A stretch of 64,000 nucleotides of DNA from Pyropia yezoensis (GCA_009829735.1 CM020618.1:18275346-18339345); one strand, 5' to 3'; positions 10,290-20,888 are shown, counted from the first letter of the stretch. Notes: generated from the letters alone by a model not told the origin. Made by a program: numbers and translations.

Positions 10290-10956
10290 GCCGACGAGCG
10301 CGCAAGACGCGCGCTTCTACAGACACCGAAGACATCAGAATGGAAAGACGCAGCGGCCGTCCGTGCAACGCCCCGCCAATTCAATTGCGCCGTCAGCGGC
10401 GAGGATGGGCCGGCTGACAGTCTTGCCCAGACTGACGCTCAGCACCAAGCCGAGGACAAGTGCCCCAAGAGTCTATTCCACTGTTCGCCTCATTTTGGTA
10501 TCCCAACCTCTCGGTGGCGCGCACGTGGCTTCCACACCCGACACCTCTCCTGCAACAGGCAGCGCAGTGTTCGATGGGGTAAGCGCCGTTGGTGCTCCCG
10601 GCTATTCAGTCATTGCCCCCGTGGCGTTGCCCCCACCCCTTCCCGATCAACCTCACCCACGCCTTCCTCGCCCTTCCTCCACCCATTGGCACGTTGGACT
10701 GGCATCTCCGGCCCCAGACGGTCAGCGCCTAGCACGGGCGTGCCTGGATAGAAAAGAGGCGTCCTTGCGGCAGCTTAAAGCAGGGATCGACTGCTCTGTC
10801 TGGCAACGGAGTGAGTCATCCGCCCATTGCAGCTGCCCCTGCCAAGGTATTGCCCAGCCGACGCCCACTTCTTCTCCTCCCTCCCCATCAATAACACAAG
10901 CTTCCGTGTCCCGCCTCTCGCTCTCCCCCCCCCCCCCCCCTCCACCGCCTTGCGCC
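10290..10956. other. Upstream region and CT/C-rich leader of the secreted protein gene
   Basis: The frame of the secreted protein is open upstream from 10363, but the sequence before the Met at 10957 has no protein character and ends in a pyrimidine-rich tract with an 18-C run (about 10923-10940), like the leader of the tetraspanin-like gene. I therefore treat it as 5' UTR/promoter. Confidence 0.5.
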
Positions 10957-11508
10957 ATGAACGGATGCTTGCAAACGCTCATGACGATCGCCCTGGCGGT
11001 GGCCGTGGTGACCACCGCCGGCCCCGTCGCCGTCGACGCCGAGTATGCGAAAATGGCGCTCGTGTGGACGAACGCCTCCACGAAAGTCATTTACGCCAAG
11101 ACCACCTCCTACGTGTGCGGCCGACGCAACTTCATTAACCCTACTCGAGCTGTATCGAAAGTCAGGGAGACAAACGTCCACCCCATTTTTTTCTCTACGT
11201 GCCCGACAAAGAACACGGGCGGCTTGACTGTGAGCGTCAATGCCAACAGCTGCACGAATTCCGAGGTGACCGTTTCCGATCGGCAGAGCGACAGCTCCAG
11301 CCAGGTCTACTGTTCCTTCACTGCCTACTCGAGCCGCAGCTTCTGGCGCCGTACGTGCAAGCGAGGCTCCGTCACAATGCGCATGGTCTTGATCAGCAAT
11401 ACGGATCGCTTCCTACACGCCTGGACCTCAGATACCTCCTGGTGGCCATGCGGCCAGCTGACTTCTCCAGAACTGCGCGAGGCACGGCTGTTCGTCGACT
11501 CCATCTAG
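10957..11508 (+). CDS. Small secreted protein of unknown function
   Basis: A 183-residue protein. Residues 1-28 form a clear signal peptide (MNGCLQTLMTIALAVAVVTT followed by an Ala/Val-rich end). The mature part has about seven Cys, including SYVCGRRNF, FFSTCP, ANSCTNSEV, VYCSFTAYSS, RRTCKRG and WWPCGQL, spaced as in a disulfide-stabilised extracellular domain. No family is recognised. The chosen start is the Met that opens the signal peptide and follows a CT-rich leader. Likely exported or in the cell wall/apoplast; function not assigned. Confidence 0.65.
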   Translation: MNGCLQTLMTIALAVAVVTTAGPVAVDAEYAKMALVWTNASTKVIYAKTTSYVCGRRNFINPTRAVSKVRETNVHPIFFSTCPTKNTGGLTVSVNANSCTNSEVTVSDRQSDSSSQVYCSFTAYSSRSFWRRTCKRGSVTMRMVLISNTDRFLHAWTSDTSWWPCGQLTSPELREARLFVDSI

Positions 11509-13489
11509 CATACGTAGCGCGAAGAGAAAAGAGGACCTCGCGAATCAGCGTGTGACTGAATCAAGGGGTGGGGTGGGGGGGGGATTGAGAAGGGGGGAGC
11601 CGGTGATCGGGGACCGCCATCCGCCTGTGTTCCACCCCCCGTCCCCCCATAGCGGCGTCGTTGGTAAAAGACCGATAGCCATTTGTGAGGGTGCAGCGGA
11701 GGGGGGCATACTCGCTCTCTACCCCCACGCACGCGTTCTTATGGGTTCAATCCTGTTCCCGCCTGCCACGGCTGACGTCGAGGTACACGTCCGCCGCGGT
11801 GGAATACGAGGCGTCAAGGGGCCCGTCCGCAGCATCCCCCCCCCACCCGCCCCTCAGCCCCCCCCCCCGCTGGCTCCTACGCCTACTGCCCATCCTTGCC
11901 ACGGGCAGGAGACGTGGACACGACCCAACCACACGATTAGACTGGCAACCGAATCCCACGGTGTTGTCCCGCCCCCAGTCACACAGCTTTTTGCAGACGC
12001 TTCCTGGAATCTCAGATTGCCCAACCGGAACAGTCTTGACGAAATTCTGTGGAAGCTTGCAGTGACGATCACGGGATGGCCATGAGGACGACTCCAGAGA
12101 CACACGAGAGTCATGGATAGCAGAAATGACACATTTTTAATCTCGCTTTATTGCCGATTTCTGAACTTTGTCCTGGGGGTCAGAGACTCACTTTCGCAGA
12201 CGCATTATTAATTCATGAATCAAATCAGTAGATGAACTAATACATTTTATTGATGCAACTCTTGACGGGAGCATCCATCGCGACCTTTCATTAGCACAAA
12301 ACACTCAACCTTTCTGATAAAATACCAGGACACACTTCTGGAACGCCAAGAGCAGTCTTGAGATATCTGACGTTCTAAGAACCGCGAAAGTAATTCCTGC
12401 CGAGTCAGGGAACTGGGTCTGAAATGCGTTTTGAATGCTTCTTCTGTCGTGCTCTCAGGGCATGTCTTGATGGAATCTGAAAAGTGTCCGTGCATGTTCA
12501 AATCGCATGCATTAAAACTGTGCATGCACGCGCCAGACACGGGCTGTCTTCACGATGGACACGTCGAAAACAAACTAAAAAGGTGTTTGTCCTGGTCACA
12601 ATGAGCAACTTGTTGATTGTAGATCTCAGCATGCATCGTCTCGGTGCTCACGGCGCAGTGGATCTATCACCAGGTGCCCTATTTTCGGATAAAGCGCAGG
12701 AAACCACGTGTAGAAGCGTGCTTTAGAGGACATTTGGCCCGGTGACCGCTCAAGGAACGTGGGCCGAACGCGGGTCTGTGCACGTCGCTTGCCGCGCGCA
12801 TCATCACAGAATCGCAGATTCATGTTCTTTGAACACATACTGTGCAGAGAATGCGTGTTTGGGCGTCGTCAGAAAACACGCTGCATTTCCGCCCATATGG
12901 GATGCTTGTCTGCATCTCTTTCTATACTTAGAAGGGTCTGGGTAAGTTCTTGTGTCTGAGAGGCCTTGTTCGGCTGGTGCTCCGAGCACGTCTCGGCTTG
13001 TGACCCATAAGAGAGCTCCCTGGCAGTGTTTTCTGTCTGAGACATTTTTGGGCTCTGCCGTCAAGACATGCAGGAATAATATTGAAACGTGGTGTGGCGG
13101 AACTGACGCACTCCTGTCGCCGACACTATCCTTTAAAAACCTCGAGAGTGCTCCGAGCTGGGGATCTGGCAGCGCGCAGGCATGGCGGCTTGCAAAGAGC
13201 ACCGCGCCGCCACCTTGCTGTCGGCGCTGCCCACCCCTGGGGTGGGCGGGATTGCCATTCCGGGGGTGCTGCGTGTAGGGGTTGTCAGACCCCTATGCTC
13301 GGAGCTCCAGATGTGGGATGTCGTGATTGCGATCAGAGCCCCTAATCTGGCCTTGGGTGTCAAGATTCATCCTGTAGCATAGTGGTCTACAGCCTCTGGC
13401 TTACTCATGTGTGTCATGGCGCAGGTTCGAATCGGGATCCGACGTTCACAGTATCCGATTGCAGTTCGGTCTTGCACTACACTGCGCGC
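11509..13489. other. Unassigned region with an AT-richer segment
   Basis: 12120-12740 is clearly less GC-rich than its neighbours, with several T/A runs, and could be 3' UTR or decayed repeat. 13223-13300 has two tidy hairpins (a perfect 8-bp stem near 13229-13245 and a TAGGGG/CCCCTA stem near 13277-13296). A tRNA-like word series occurs at 13370-13440 but does not fold as a tRNA. I see no gene I can support. Confidence 0.4.
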
Positions 13490-13724
13490 ATGCCCGTGCG
13501 GCTGTGGCTGGGTGTGGCGCCGCGCTCCGTGCCGCCGGCCGGCCGGTGCCACTGTAGTGCGACGGCCGACGCTGCGGGCCGCACCTTTTTGGAAGCCTGC
13601 TCAGAGCAGCGCCCCCGCCACATGCTCCCGCAGAACTACGTTGTGCACCTCGTGGCGAAGGTGCTGCGCCGAGCCGAGGGGTGGGGGGAAGTGGCGGTAG
13701 ACGTCGGGATGGACAAGGCCCGCG
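13490..13724 (+). pseudogene. Non-LTR retrotransposon C-terminal remnant, part 1 (split by E1)
   Basis: The frame begins MPVRLWLGVAPRS, followed by a CxC...C knuckle-like stretch (RCHCSATADAAG, then LEACSEQRPRH), then a helix (YVVHLVAKVLRRAEGWGEV). This order, Cys knuckle, His/Arg-rich stretch, then an RPD motif, is that of the C terminus of site-specific type non-LTR retrotransposons with a restriction-like endonuclease. The frame is cut at 13724 by E1 and resumes at 33846, where the RPD motif lies. The 5' part of the element (RT) is not in the window, so it was truncated before E1 arrived. Alternative: a decayed host gene with a similar pattern. Confidence 0.5.
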
Positions 13725-14087
13725 TGTAGCAATATGGTTGTCCGTATTGTGACCCTAATATTAGGGGGGCTACTTCTAATCCTTGGCTTTCAATTTGAGA
13801 GTCCGGACTGGTCACGGTATCTATAAGTTACGTATGACCAGAGGGACTTGCATCTTGGGGTGGAGGGTAGTTAGTAGTGTCTCCGAGGGTTTATAACGTG
13901 GGGGCCGGCGGCGAATCCACCGCCGGCCAAGGTAGAACAACAAACCCCTCCCATTTGGGCTCCCATCTTGGTCCCGTGGCTTGCGCTCCAAGGACAGCAA
14001 CCTTGGCCTCCCGGTGACGTTGGTGCCGATCCCCCTTGGTGAGTGTTCCCTGAGAGTGGACGTGCGACGGATACCTATTGTGCTACA
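13725..14087 (+). repeat. E1 5' LTR (family A)
   Basis: Starts TGTAGCAATATGG and ends GTGCTACA. It has a TATA-like word (tctataag, about 13819) that could drive the genomic transcript. It pairs with the copy at 33477-33840. Confidence 0.95.
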
Positions 14088-14088
14088 T

Positions 14089-14106
14089 TGGTGGAGCAGC
14101 AGGGGA
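14089..14106 (+). other. E1 primer-binding site, tRNA-Ala
   Basis: TGGTGGAGCAGCAGGGGA, one base after the LTR, is the exact complement of the CCA-tailed 3' end of the tRNA-Ala encoded at 7010-7095. Confidence 0.93.
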
Positions 14107-14311
14107 CGGGTTTCCGTCACCCTTGTGGTGACGCCGTCTTCGGCCCTGGCACACGGATAGGGATCCGGGCCTTTTCTTGTACTCGTGGTGTTGCGACCCG
14201 ATCGATTGTGTTGAGTTTTTACCGTGACTGTGATCTACTGTTACTCTCCCCAATCTACCCCCTCGCTCTCTTATTCGTGGTGATTGTTACGTCGGTTGAC
14301 TGATTGTGACG

Positions 14312-16495
14312 ATGTCTACCCAAGAGACGGGGAACGTTCAAGAGGACGGATCGGCGTCAACGCCGACTCCGGAGGTGACTACGGGAGCCGGGATCGGGAA
14401 CCCGATCGACAACATTGAGACGTCAATGCTTTTCGGCGCCGGATCGACGTTTGGCACGGCTCGGACGGCAGGAGGCGGAGGCCCGCCTCAACTGTCATCG
14501 ACCGACCTCACTCCGCCGCCTCCTTCACCAGGGGATTCCCTGATGGCATCATTGGCCCGCATTGAGGCCCGGTTTTCAGGACTCGACGCTCGTCAAGATC
14601 GGACGGAGGACGCAATGGCAGTGTTGATGTCAACACGCCACACGACGGGACCCCGTCGTGTTCCTCCCACACCAGTACGGTTCGAACCGGCCGGACTACT
14701 TTCGGAGTCCACCAGGGTCAACCCCGGTGTTGCTACTCCTGGACAACCCCCGGACACGGCGGGGTATGGATCCGACTCGTCGGCTGAGTTGGAACGTAGC
14801 CATACGGAGCGCTACGCTCGGAGCACCCAGAGCGGGCTCCGCGGACATGGTCCGGCGGACACTTACGCCGGAACAGAGTCGGCAATGGGGGGGGACGGTA
14901 CCGTCTTCCATTACCCCCTCGACGACGGAAGCCAGGCAACTCGGGTTCCGGAGGTGCCGACGCCTGAAGTACCATCTTCAGTGGTGGAAGCTATGATCGC
15001 GCAGGTAACTGCGAGCCTACTGAAGCGGATGGAGTCGGATGAGTTTGCTCAACAACTGGCTAAGCGACTGGATATCCAGGACGCTGACACGGAGATCGTC
15101 AACGAGGTCTTTCGGTCGGTTCTTACTCCGGAACGTTATCGTTTGGAGGACCGCTCGACCACCGTATCGGAATCGATGCGTAATACGTCACATCGGGCGA
15201 TTCGCTCTATGCAGACCCTTATGAAGGGAGTCCCTATGTTCGGGGGCCCCAACGGACGCCCGTTGGCAGTCATTGACTTCTTGACTAGCTTCAAGGCAGC
15301 CGCGGACAAGGCCCTCGTTAACGAGGGGCTGGCCCTGGAGATCCTCCCGTTCTTTGTTGATGAACGGGTGCGAGGCATCCTTCACCAGGCATCCCCGATG
15401 CCGGGAATGACGGTCGCGGCCACCCCCATGGATTACCGTGGGATATTGAAGGAGCTGCTTAGCAGCTACCTCAGTGAGGACAAGTGCGAGGACCACTATC
15501 GGGCCCTTCGCACTGCCACCGCCCAGTCCTGGGAGGATGAGGAGATGTTTGGACGACGGATCCAAGAGCTCGACTACGAGCTGGGGAAGCTCCTCGGAGA
15601 AGGGGAGCTACGGGCCATCCTGTTCGCAGGAGTACCCAACTACGTGCGGATATCCGCACGGGGAGCCAATACGGCCCGGACGAACTTCAGTCGACTGATG
15701 CATATGTGCAAGTCCCTAGGGGATGCCTACCGGAAGCTTCACCCGGAGTGTGCTCTTGCCCCAAAGCCCAAGGGTGAGGGGAGCAAGCCCAGTCTTACCC
15801 CGGTACCTAGGCAAGAGAAGGTGGAACGTAAGGCCGCACCAGTACTGGTGGCGACCGAACACCCCCCTATTGGTGAGGATGAACCTCTAGTCGACCAACA
15901 GGGCCACCTGTTGCTACCGGCGACGCCGGTGATTGATGAGCATGGTACGGTAGCGTACATCGCCCTGGCTGGAACCCAGTTCCAGGTCAATGAAGGAGCG
16001 GGACGGCGCGTCCCGTATGTGCGGACTACGGGGTATGCCCCGGTTACGGGTAACCCCCATCAGCCCCTGCCTACATGGGCAGTACGTACGGAGGCACCTC
16101 CGCACATCGCTGGTAGAGCGAACCGGTTGGGGGAGTCCATGTTCCGGTTGACCCAAGGACCCAAGGCCTACCAGGGAGCAGGCACTCGGGCGCCCGAGGG
16201 AGGCAACCGTAGCTACGGGGCTACCCCGATGCGAACACAAGGGGGGACCGGCACATCCGGATGTATGTTGTGTGGGGATCCCCAACACTGGGTGTCTTCC
16301 TGCCCACTCATCCCCGAGGAGTCTCGGCGGGCAGCGGCGCAACGCAAGGCATCCACCGGGGGGTATCCCGCCAGGGCACCCGGACCCGCACCGGGTAGGC
16401 AGCCAGCTCCAGGCGGAGTACTGGCCGTCGAGGAGGCACCTCCTCAGCCGGATGTCCCGGCTGACAACACCCTACCAAGGGCGGGAAACGAGTAA
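14312..16495 (+). CDS. gag: E1 gag
   Basis: A 727-codon uninterrupted Gag. The N-terminal 220 residues are Pro/Ser/Thr/Gly-rich. A helical capsid-like region follows (about 300-480; e.g. RYRLEDRSTTVSESM, FLTSFKAAADKALVNEG), and a single CCHC zinc knuckle CMLCGDPQHWVSSC lies near residue 650. Gag forms the virus-like particle and the knuckle binds the genomic RNA. The Met at 14312 is preferred over a GTG two codons upstream. A slippery heptamer at 16483-16489 lies one codon before the stop, for a -1 shift into pol. Confidence 0.9.
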   Translation: MSTQETGNVQEDGSASTPTPEVTTGAGIGNPIDNIETSMLFGAGSTFGTARTAGGGGPPQLSSTDLTPPPPSPGDSLMASLARIEARFSGLDARQDRTEDAMAVLMSTRHTTGPRRVPPTPVRFEPAGLLSESTRVNPGVATPGQPPDTAGYGSDSSAELERSHTERYARSTQSGLRGHGPADTYAGTESAMGGDGTVFHYPLDDGSQATRVPEVPTPEVPSSVVEAMIAQVTASLLKRMESDEFAQQLAKRLDIQDADTEIVNEVFRSVLTPERYRLEDRSTTVSESMRNTSHRAIRSMQTLMKGVPMFGGPNGRPLAVIDFLTSFKAAADKALVNEGLALEILPFFVDERVRGILHQASPMPGMTVAATPMDYRGILKELLSSYLSEDKCEDHYRALRTATAQSWEDEEMFGRRIQELDYELGKLLGEGELRAILFAGVPNYVRISARGANTARTNFSRLMHMCKSLGDAYRKLHPECALAPKPKGEGSKPSLTPVPRQEKVERKAAPVLVATEHPPIGEDEPLVDQQGHLLLPATPVIDEHGTVAYIALAGTQFQVNEGAGRRVPYVRTTGYAPVTGNPHQPLPTWAVRTEAPPHIAGRANRLGESMFRLTQGPKAYQGAGTRAPEGGNRSYGATPMRTQGGTGTSGCMLCGDPQHWVSSCPLIPEESRRAAAQRKASTGGYPARAPGPAPGRQPAPGGVLAVEEAPPQPDVPADNTLPRAGNE
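16483..16489 (+). promoter_or_regulatory. -1 frameshift slippery site GGGAAAC (E1)
   Basis: G GGA AAC in the gag frame, followed by GAG TAA. A -1 slip here enters the frame that carries protease and RT. E3, of the other family, has the same heptamer at the same place. Confidence 0.65.
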
Positions 16496-16497
16496 GA

Positions 16498-17472
16498 GGA
16501 AGGACGACCGGGGGGCGCTGGGGTAACCCAAGTAAGCCACCCCGGAGTACCGCGGGGAAGGCCCCACGGAGAGCGCGGTTGAGCCGACGCCGCATCAGCC
16601 CCCGGGTACACCTTCCGGCCCCGACGACACGGAGTCAGGGGAATGATGAGAGCCCCCCGATAACGGGAGGCGAGGACGGGATGCCCCGTCACGTTGAACC
16701 AGCCAAGGGCCCTGTCCAGGATGCCCGAGGAACACCGGATATCGGTGTAGGCCACGTGCTGTTCACCTTGGAGAACTTCAAGGTATCAGCCACACTGGGG
16801 GCTGACCCCCAATCGACATGATCGTACTACCCTGTACTGGATACAGGGGCTGGACCCAACCTTATCCGGAAGGATACCCTCCCGGACAAGTGGCTTCCGC
16901 GAGTCAGAGTGACTCGGGGACCCACCATCAAGGACGCGAATGGTCGCCTCATTCGTACGACCGCAGCGATGTCGCTGCGGGTTACCATCGGGGAACTCAC
17001 CACGGAAGTCGACTTCCTGGTGTGTGAGACCCTATCGGTGCCCTGCATACTGGGGTGCACCTTCATCAACGTTCACGTTGATGCAATCCGGCCAGGCCGG
17101 AGGATCGTCGAGCTTCAAGAAGCCGACGGGACGAAGCGAGGACATACGGCTATCGTCAGAGACCTGACGCTACAAGGGAGCCACGTTAACGTGGCTGAGG
17201 TATACGCAAGCGTCGAGCCGAAGACACTTTGGTTGGCCAAGCGAACTCGCTTTGAGCCGTTGTCGGAGACAGTCCTCCCGGTGAACTGTGACCTCGCAGG
17301 CATCTGCAGAGTCCAGTGCAACCTGCGGACGTACAAGCGCCATGGGTTGACCATGGCCAACGGTCTCATAGACCTTCCAGCAGGAGGGTCGTCCCTCCTT
17401 GTGATGGCGAACTATCGCCGTAAGGCAGTCACCCTCCCGAAGGGAACTATCCTCGGGATTGCCGAGCTCTAA
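16498..17472 (+). pseudogene. pol: E1 protease region of pol, with internal stops
   Basis: This is the -1 frame relative to gag. A short basic N-terminal linker leads to HVLFTLENFKVSATLG, then an in-frame TGA at 16819-16821, then PVLDTGAGPNLIRK, the retropepsin active site D-T-G. The domain ends with VPCILGCTFIN, and the region ends at TAA 17470-17472. Both stops are in the same frame as RT. In family B this stretch is open and continues straight into RT, so the TGA is most simply a nonsense mutation. The TAA could also be a normal boundary in family A, since no second family A protease is available to compare. Confidence 0.8.
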
Positions 17473-20400
17473 GAAGGAGATTTCCTTACTCCTGACAAGG
17501 AAGGTCAAGTGGAACCACTTGAGGTACTGGCGGCCGCCGAGACCACCGAGCGACAGCTACCCGATGACGGGAAGCCTAACCCATCGGCGGTCCCGGCGGA
17601 CATGCCGCCAAAGGACCAAGAAGCATTGAAGGCACTGGCCGAGGCTGACCTCGACCACCTCCTCCCTTCGGTAGCCGAAGGGGTACGACGGATGTTAAGA
17701 AAGCATGACGTCATGTGGACAGGCGGAGCCTTGGGTACCATTGGGGCAACCCAACATCGTATTGACCTGGTACCAGGCGCACGCCCCGCCCGGTCACAAC
17801 CGCACCGAGCGGGACCTATGCAACGAGAGATCGTTGATGGAGAAGTGAAGAGGATGAGCGAAGCGAAGGTGATACGACCTTCGATGTCGGAGTGGGGTGC
17901 CCCAGTCGTCATCGTACCGAAGAAGGATCAAACCCCTCGGTTTTGCATCGATTATCGACGCCTTGACTTGGTTACCAAGAAGGACTCCTACCCTTTACCA
18001 AGGATGGATGAATGCATCGACTCCCTGGGGGAAGCTACGGTGTTTACCACCATCGACTGCAATGCCGGATACTGGCAGATCCCGGTGGCGGACGAGGATA
18101 TCCCCAAGACGGCATTCGTCTGTCACAGTGGAGTGTACGAGCTCCTAAGGTTGCCCTTCGGATTGTCCAACGCCCCCGCTACGTTCCAGCGGGCTATCGA
18201 CATTATACTGTCGGGGGTGAAGTGGCGTAACTGCCTAGTGTACCTCGATGACGTCATCGTCTTCTCGCGTAACATGGATGACCATGTCCAACATGCTGAC
18301 GAGGTACTCACCCTCTTGCGGAACGCCGGGGTAACCCTGCGTCTGAAGAAGTGCGCCTTCTTCCAACAGACAGTCGAGTATCTGGGCCACCAGATAACCC
18401 CTGGTAAACTAGGGGTACTCGAAGCCAATACCCGGGCACTCCGGGATGCCCGGTTCCCTAACACCCAGACACAGCTCAAGAGCTTCCTGGGAATGTGCAA
18501 CGTATACCGACGGTTCGTCAAGGACTTCGCTCGGATAGCTAAACCGTTAACGGTTCTTACGAGCAGTACCTTGCCCAAGGTACTCCAACCCCCTTCGCCT
18601 AGCGAAGAGGAGGCATTCGAGTCGCTGAAGCGAGCCCTACTATCCCCACCCGTCCTTGCGTTACCGCACAGACGGGGTACCTTCGTCATCGATGTCGATG
18701 CGTGCGACACCCAAGTGGGATGCACCCTGTTACAGGGAGAGACGTTGATCGGTTCCGATAACGTTATCCCGGACCTACGTCCGGTAGGGTACTTCAGCCG
18801 GACACTCAACCCGGCTGAGCGTAACTATAGTGCCATCGAGCGTGAATGCCTCGGAGTTATATTGGCAGTGCAACTGCTCCGTCCATACCTGGAGGGCTCC
18901 AGGTTCATCGTGAGGTCCGACCACGAACCCCTACGATGGCTCCTCAACCTTGGTGACAAGGATTCCGATAGCCATGGGAGGCTAGCCCGATGGAGGCTGA
19001 AGATGGCCAAGCACGACTACCGTACCGTTTATAAGGCTGGGTCAACCCACCATCTCGGAGACGCATTATCTCGACTCGACACCCCGAGCGGGGATACTCG
19101 CCCGGTGGACGAGGACATCCCGGTGGTACCGGTCTGCATGGTCGGCAACGCTACCCAAGGTATGGTTGACCATACCATGGCACACCGAGCATGCCCACTG
19201 ACCCTCGCGGACTTCCGCGAGGCACAGGCCAATGACGACGACTGTAGACGCCATCGCGCTAACCTCCTGGCCGGTACGGCCGGCATCTTCTCCGAGAATG
19301 AAGACGGACTCATATACCGGCGGGCACCCGCCGATGGACGACATCAAGTCGTGGTTCCCGTGTCCTTACGGCAAGCCGTCATGGAACGAGAACACGAGAA
19401 CCCTACAGCCGGACATCCGGGGGGTTCACGTATGTTCGCAGCAATGCGAAGGTTCTTCTACTGGCCAGCGATGGCCGTCGACGTGGTCGACCACGTAAGG
19501 GGATGCCACCCCTTTGCACGTAACCGCATGAGTCTACATAGGCAGGCGTCTGCCATGAAGCTATTCCCACCCGATGGGCCCAACGAGCAAGTCGCTATCG
19601 ACATACTCGGGCCACTTCCGGTAACGGAAGAAGGGAACAGGTACATCCTGGTCATGTCTGACCGCTTCACTAAGCTGTCACGAGCGGCAGCCATCCCGAA
19701 TGATACGGCATACACGATCATGAACGCAGTGGTTGACCACTGGATCAGTGCATACGGAGTAATGAAGCAACTCCTCTCCGACAATGGAGCAAACCTTACG
19801 TCAGCATTCTGCACTAAGGTCCTGGGCATGTTCGGCATCGAACCACGTCGGGCATCCGACTACCACCCGCAAACCAACGGGCAGGTGGAGCGGTTCAACC
19901 GCACCATCGTCAAGATGCTACAATGCTACGTGGCCGAGCACACAAACACTTGGGACAGGCTTCTGTCCGTACTCACCCTGGCATACAATGCTAGGCCACA
20001 TCGGAGCACGAATATTGCTCCGCTGGAGTGGGTCATGCCACTAGGCGTCGGTAACCTGACGCTGCCACCAGGCAGATGCACTCGGTATGATACACCGAAA
20101 GGCCGACCGGCCGAACGTATCCACCTAGCTTGGTTGTCCAAGCTATCGTGGATGATACCGAAGCTCAAGGGTGCCCTTGACAGAACACAACTTCGATACA
20201 AGAAGAACTTCGACGCCCGACTACGGGTGCGCAACGCTACCCTGATGACAGGTGACTGGGTCTACATCAGACACCAGAAGTTCCGGGGGAACAAGCTCAT
20301 GCAACCGGTCAAGGGACCGTACCAGATTCTCCACAGAGATGACCACTCTGTTATCTTACACTCCGATACGGAGATCCAACGCATCAGTGTGAATGATGTC

Positions 20401-20670
20401 ACACCTGCTCCGAAGCCGGAACAGCCTCAGCCGGTACCGGCTGGGTTGCTACATGAAGCTCTTACAACCCACCGGTCAGATGACCCGGTGGGACTGGATG
20501 GGATTCCATACCAAGTAGAGAGCGTGGTCGGACACACCGACCCGGACCTACCAGGACCCTGGTACGTCAAGGTTATGTGGGTCGGATACGACTCACCCAC
20601 CTGGGAACAGGCGGCAAATATACCCCGCCAACTCCTCATGCCTTACATGAGGCGACGACGCCTACTGTAA
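17473..20670 (+). CDS. pol: E1 pol: reverse transcriptase, RNase H, integrase, chromodomain
   Basis: Open for 1,066 codons after the TAA at 17470 (first possible start is GTG 17509). RT: FCIDYRRLD, LPFGLSNAPATFQRA and catalytic YLDD (about 18241). RNase H: DVDACDTQVGC and IERECLGV. Integrase: the DD35E triad is D in AIDILGPLP, D in LSDNGANL, and E in QVERFNRT, with exactly 35 residues between the last two. The HHCC zinc finger has lost its last Cys (TTT at 19513-19515, CHPF where family B has CTSC). The C terminus (about 20515-20660) is a chromodomain (YQVESVVGH ... YVKVMWVGYDSPTWE), which in chromoviruses directs integration to modified chromatin. As a polyprotein it depends on frameshifting and on the upstream stops being bypassed. 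Confidence 0.93.
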   Translation, partial: EGDFLTPDKEGQVEPLEVLAAAETTERQLPDDGKPNPSAVPADMPPKDQEALKALAEADLDHLLPSVAEGVRRMLRKHDVMWTGGALGTIGATQHRIDLVPGARPARSQPHRAGPMQREIVDGEVKRMSEAKVIRPSMSEWGAPVVIVPKKDQTPRFCIDYRRLDLVTKKDSYPLPRMDECIDSLGEATVFTTIDCNAGYWQIPVADEDIPKTAFVCHSGVYELLRLPFGLSNAPATFQRAIDIILSGVKWRNCLVYLDDVIVFSRNMDDHVQHADEVLTLLRNAGVTLRLKKCAFFQQTVEYLGHQITPGKLGVLEANTRALRDARFPNTQTQLKSFLGMCNVYRRFVKDFARIAKPLTVLTSSTLPKVLQPPSPSEEEAFESLKRALLSPPVLALPHRRGTFVIDVDACDTQVGCTLLQGETLIGSDNVIPDLRPVGYFSRTLNPAERNYSAIERECLGVILAVQLLRPYLEGSRFIVRSDHEPLRWLLNLGDKDSDSHGRLARWRLKMAKHDYRTVYKAGSTHHLGDALSRLDTPSGDTRPVDEDIPVVPVCMVGNATQGMVDHTMAHRACPLTLADFREAQANDDDCRRHRANLLAGTAGIFSENEDGLIYRRAPADGRHQVVVPVSLRQAVMEREHENPTAGHPGGSRMFAAMRRFFYWPAMAVDVVDHVRGCHPFARNRMSLHRQASAMKLFPPDGPNEQVAIDILGPLPVTEEGNRYILVMSDRFTKLSRAAAIPNDTAYTIMNAVVDHWISAYGVMKQLLSDNGANLTSAFCTKVLGMFGIEPRRASDYHPQTNGQVERFNRTIVKMLQCYVAEHTNTWDRLLSVLTLAYNARPHRSTNIAPLEWVMPLGVGNLTLPPGRCTRYDTPKGRPAERIHLAWLSKLSWMIPKLKGALDRTQLRYKKNFDARLRVRNATLMTGDWVYIRHQKFRGNKLMQPVKGPYQILHRDDHSVILHSDTEIQRISVNDVTPAPKPEQPQPVPAGLLHEALTTHRSDDPVGLDGIPYQVESVVGHTDPDLPGPWYVKVMWVGYDSPTWEQAANIPRQLLMPYMRRRRLL

Positions 20671-20716
20671 CAACCCAACCGACACCGACTTCGGCTGTTG
20701 GGGGGTGAGGCTTATA

Positions 20717-20813
20717 CCTACTAAGTAGGGTGTGACATGGTTATGGCAGACTTAGGTTTCTAAGTCAAATCTGACTTAGGTTTCTAAGTCGAACCAAACT
20801 TAGGTAACTAAGT
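20717..20813. repeat. Four short hairpins after E1 pol
   Basis: A CCTACT/AGTAGG stem (20717-20729), two identical 18-nt hairpins GACTTAG/CTAAGTC with loop GTTT (20749-20766 and 20773-20790), and ACTTAG/CTAAGT with loop GTAA (20798-20813). An AATAAA follows at 20828-20833. They lie between the converging pol and antisense ORFs and may be a bidirectional 3'-end region. Confidence 0.6.
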
Positions 20814-20888
20814 AAAACCTGAACCTTAATAAAATAACTTAAAGGTGAAGGCTAACTCCGATACTATCGAAGTAACTAGGGGGCTTAC

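Noticed and set aside
13370-13442. tRNA-like sequence (tagcatagtgg and ggttcgaatc words)
   Set aside because: A- and B-box-like words are present, but the T stem cannot pair (GCAGG against CGGGA) and no sensible anticodon stem forms. At best a broken tRNA or SINE piece.
13821-14120. Minus-strand ORFs in the family A LTRs (also 33574-34455 and 57851-58117)
   Set aside because: They lie within LTRs and run out into unrelated flanks; the repeated LTR explains their similarity.
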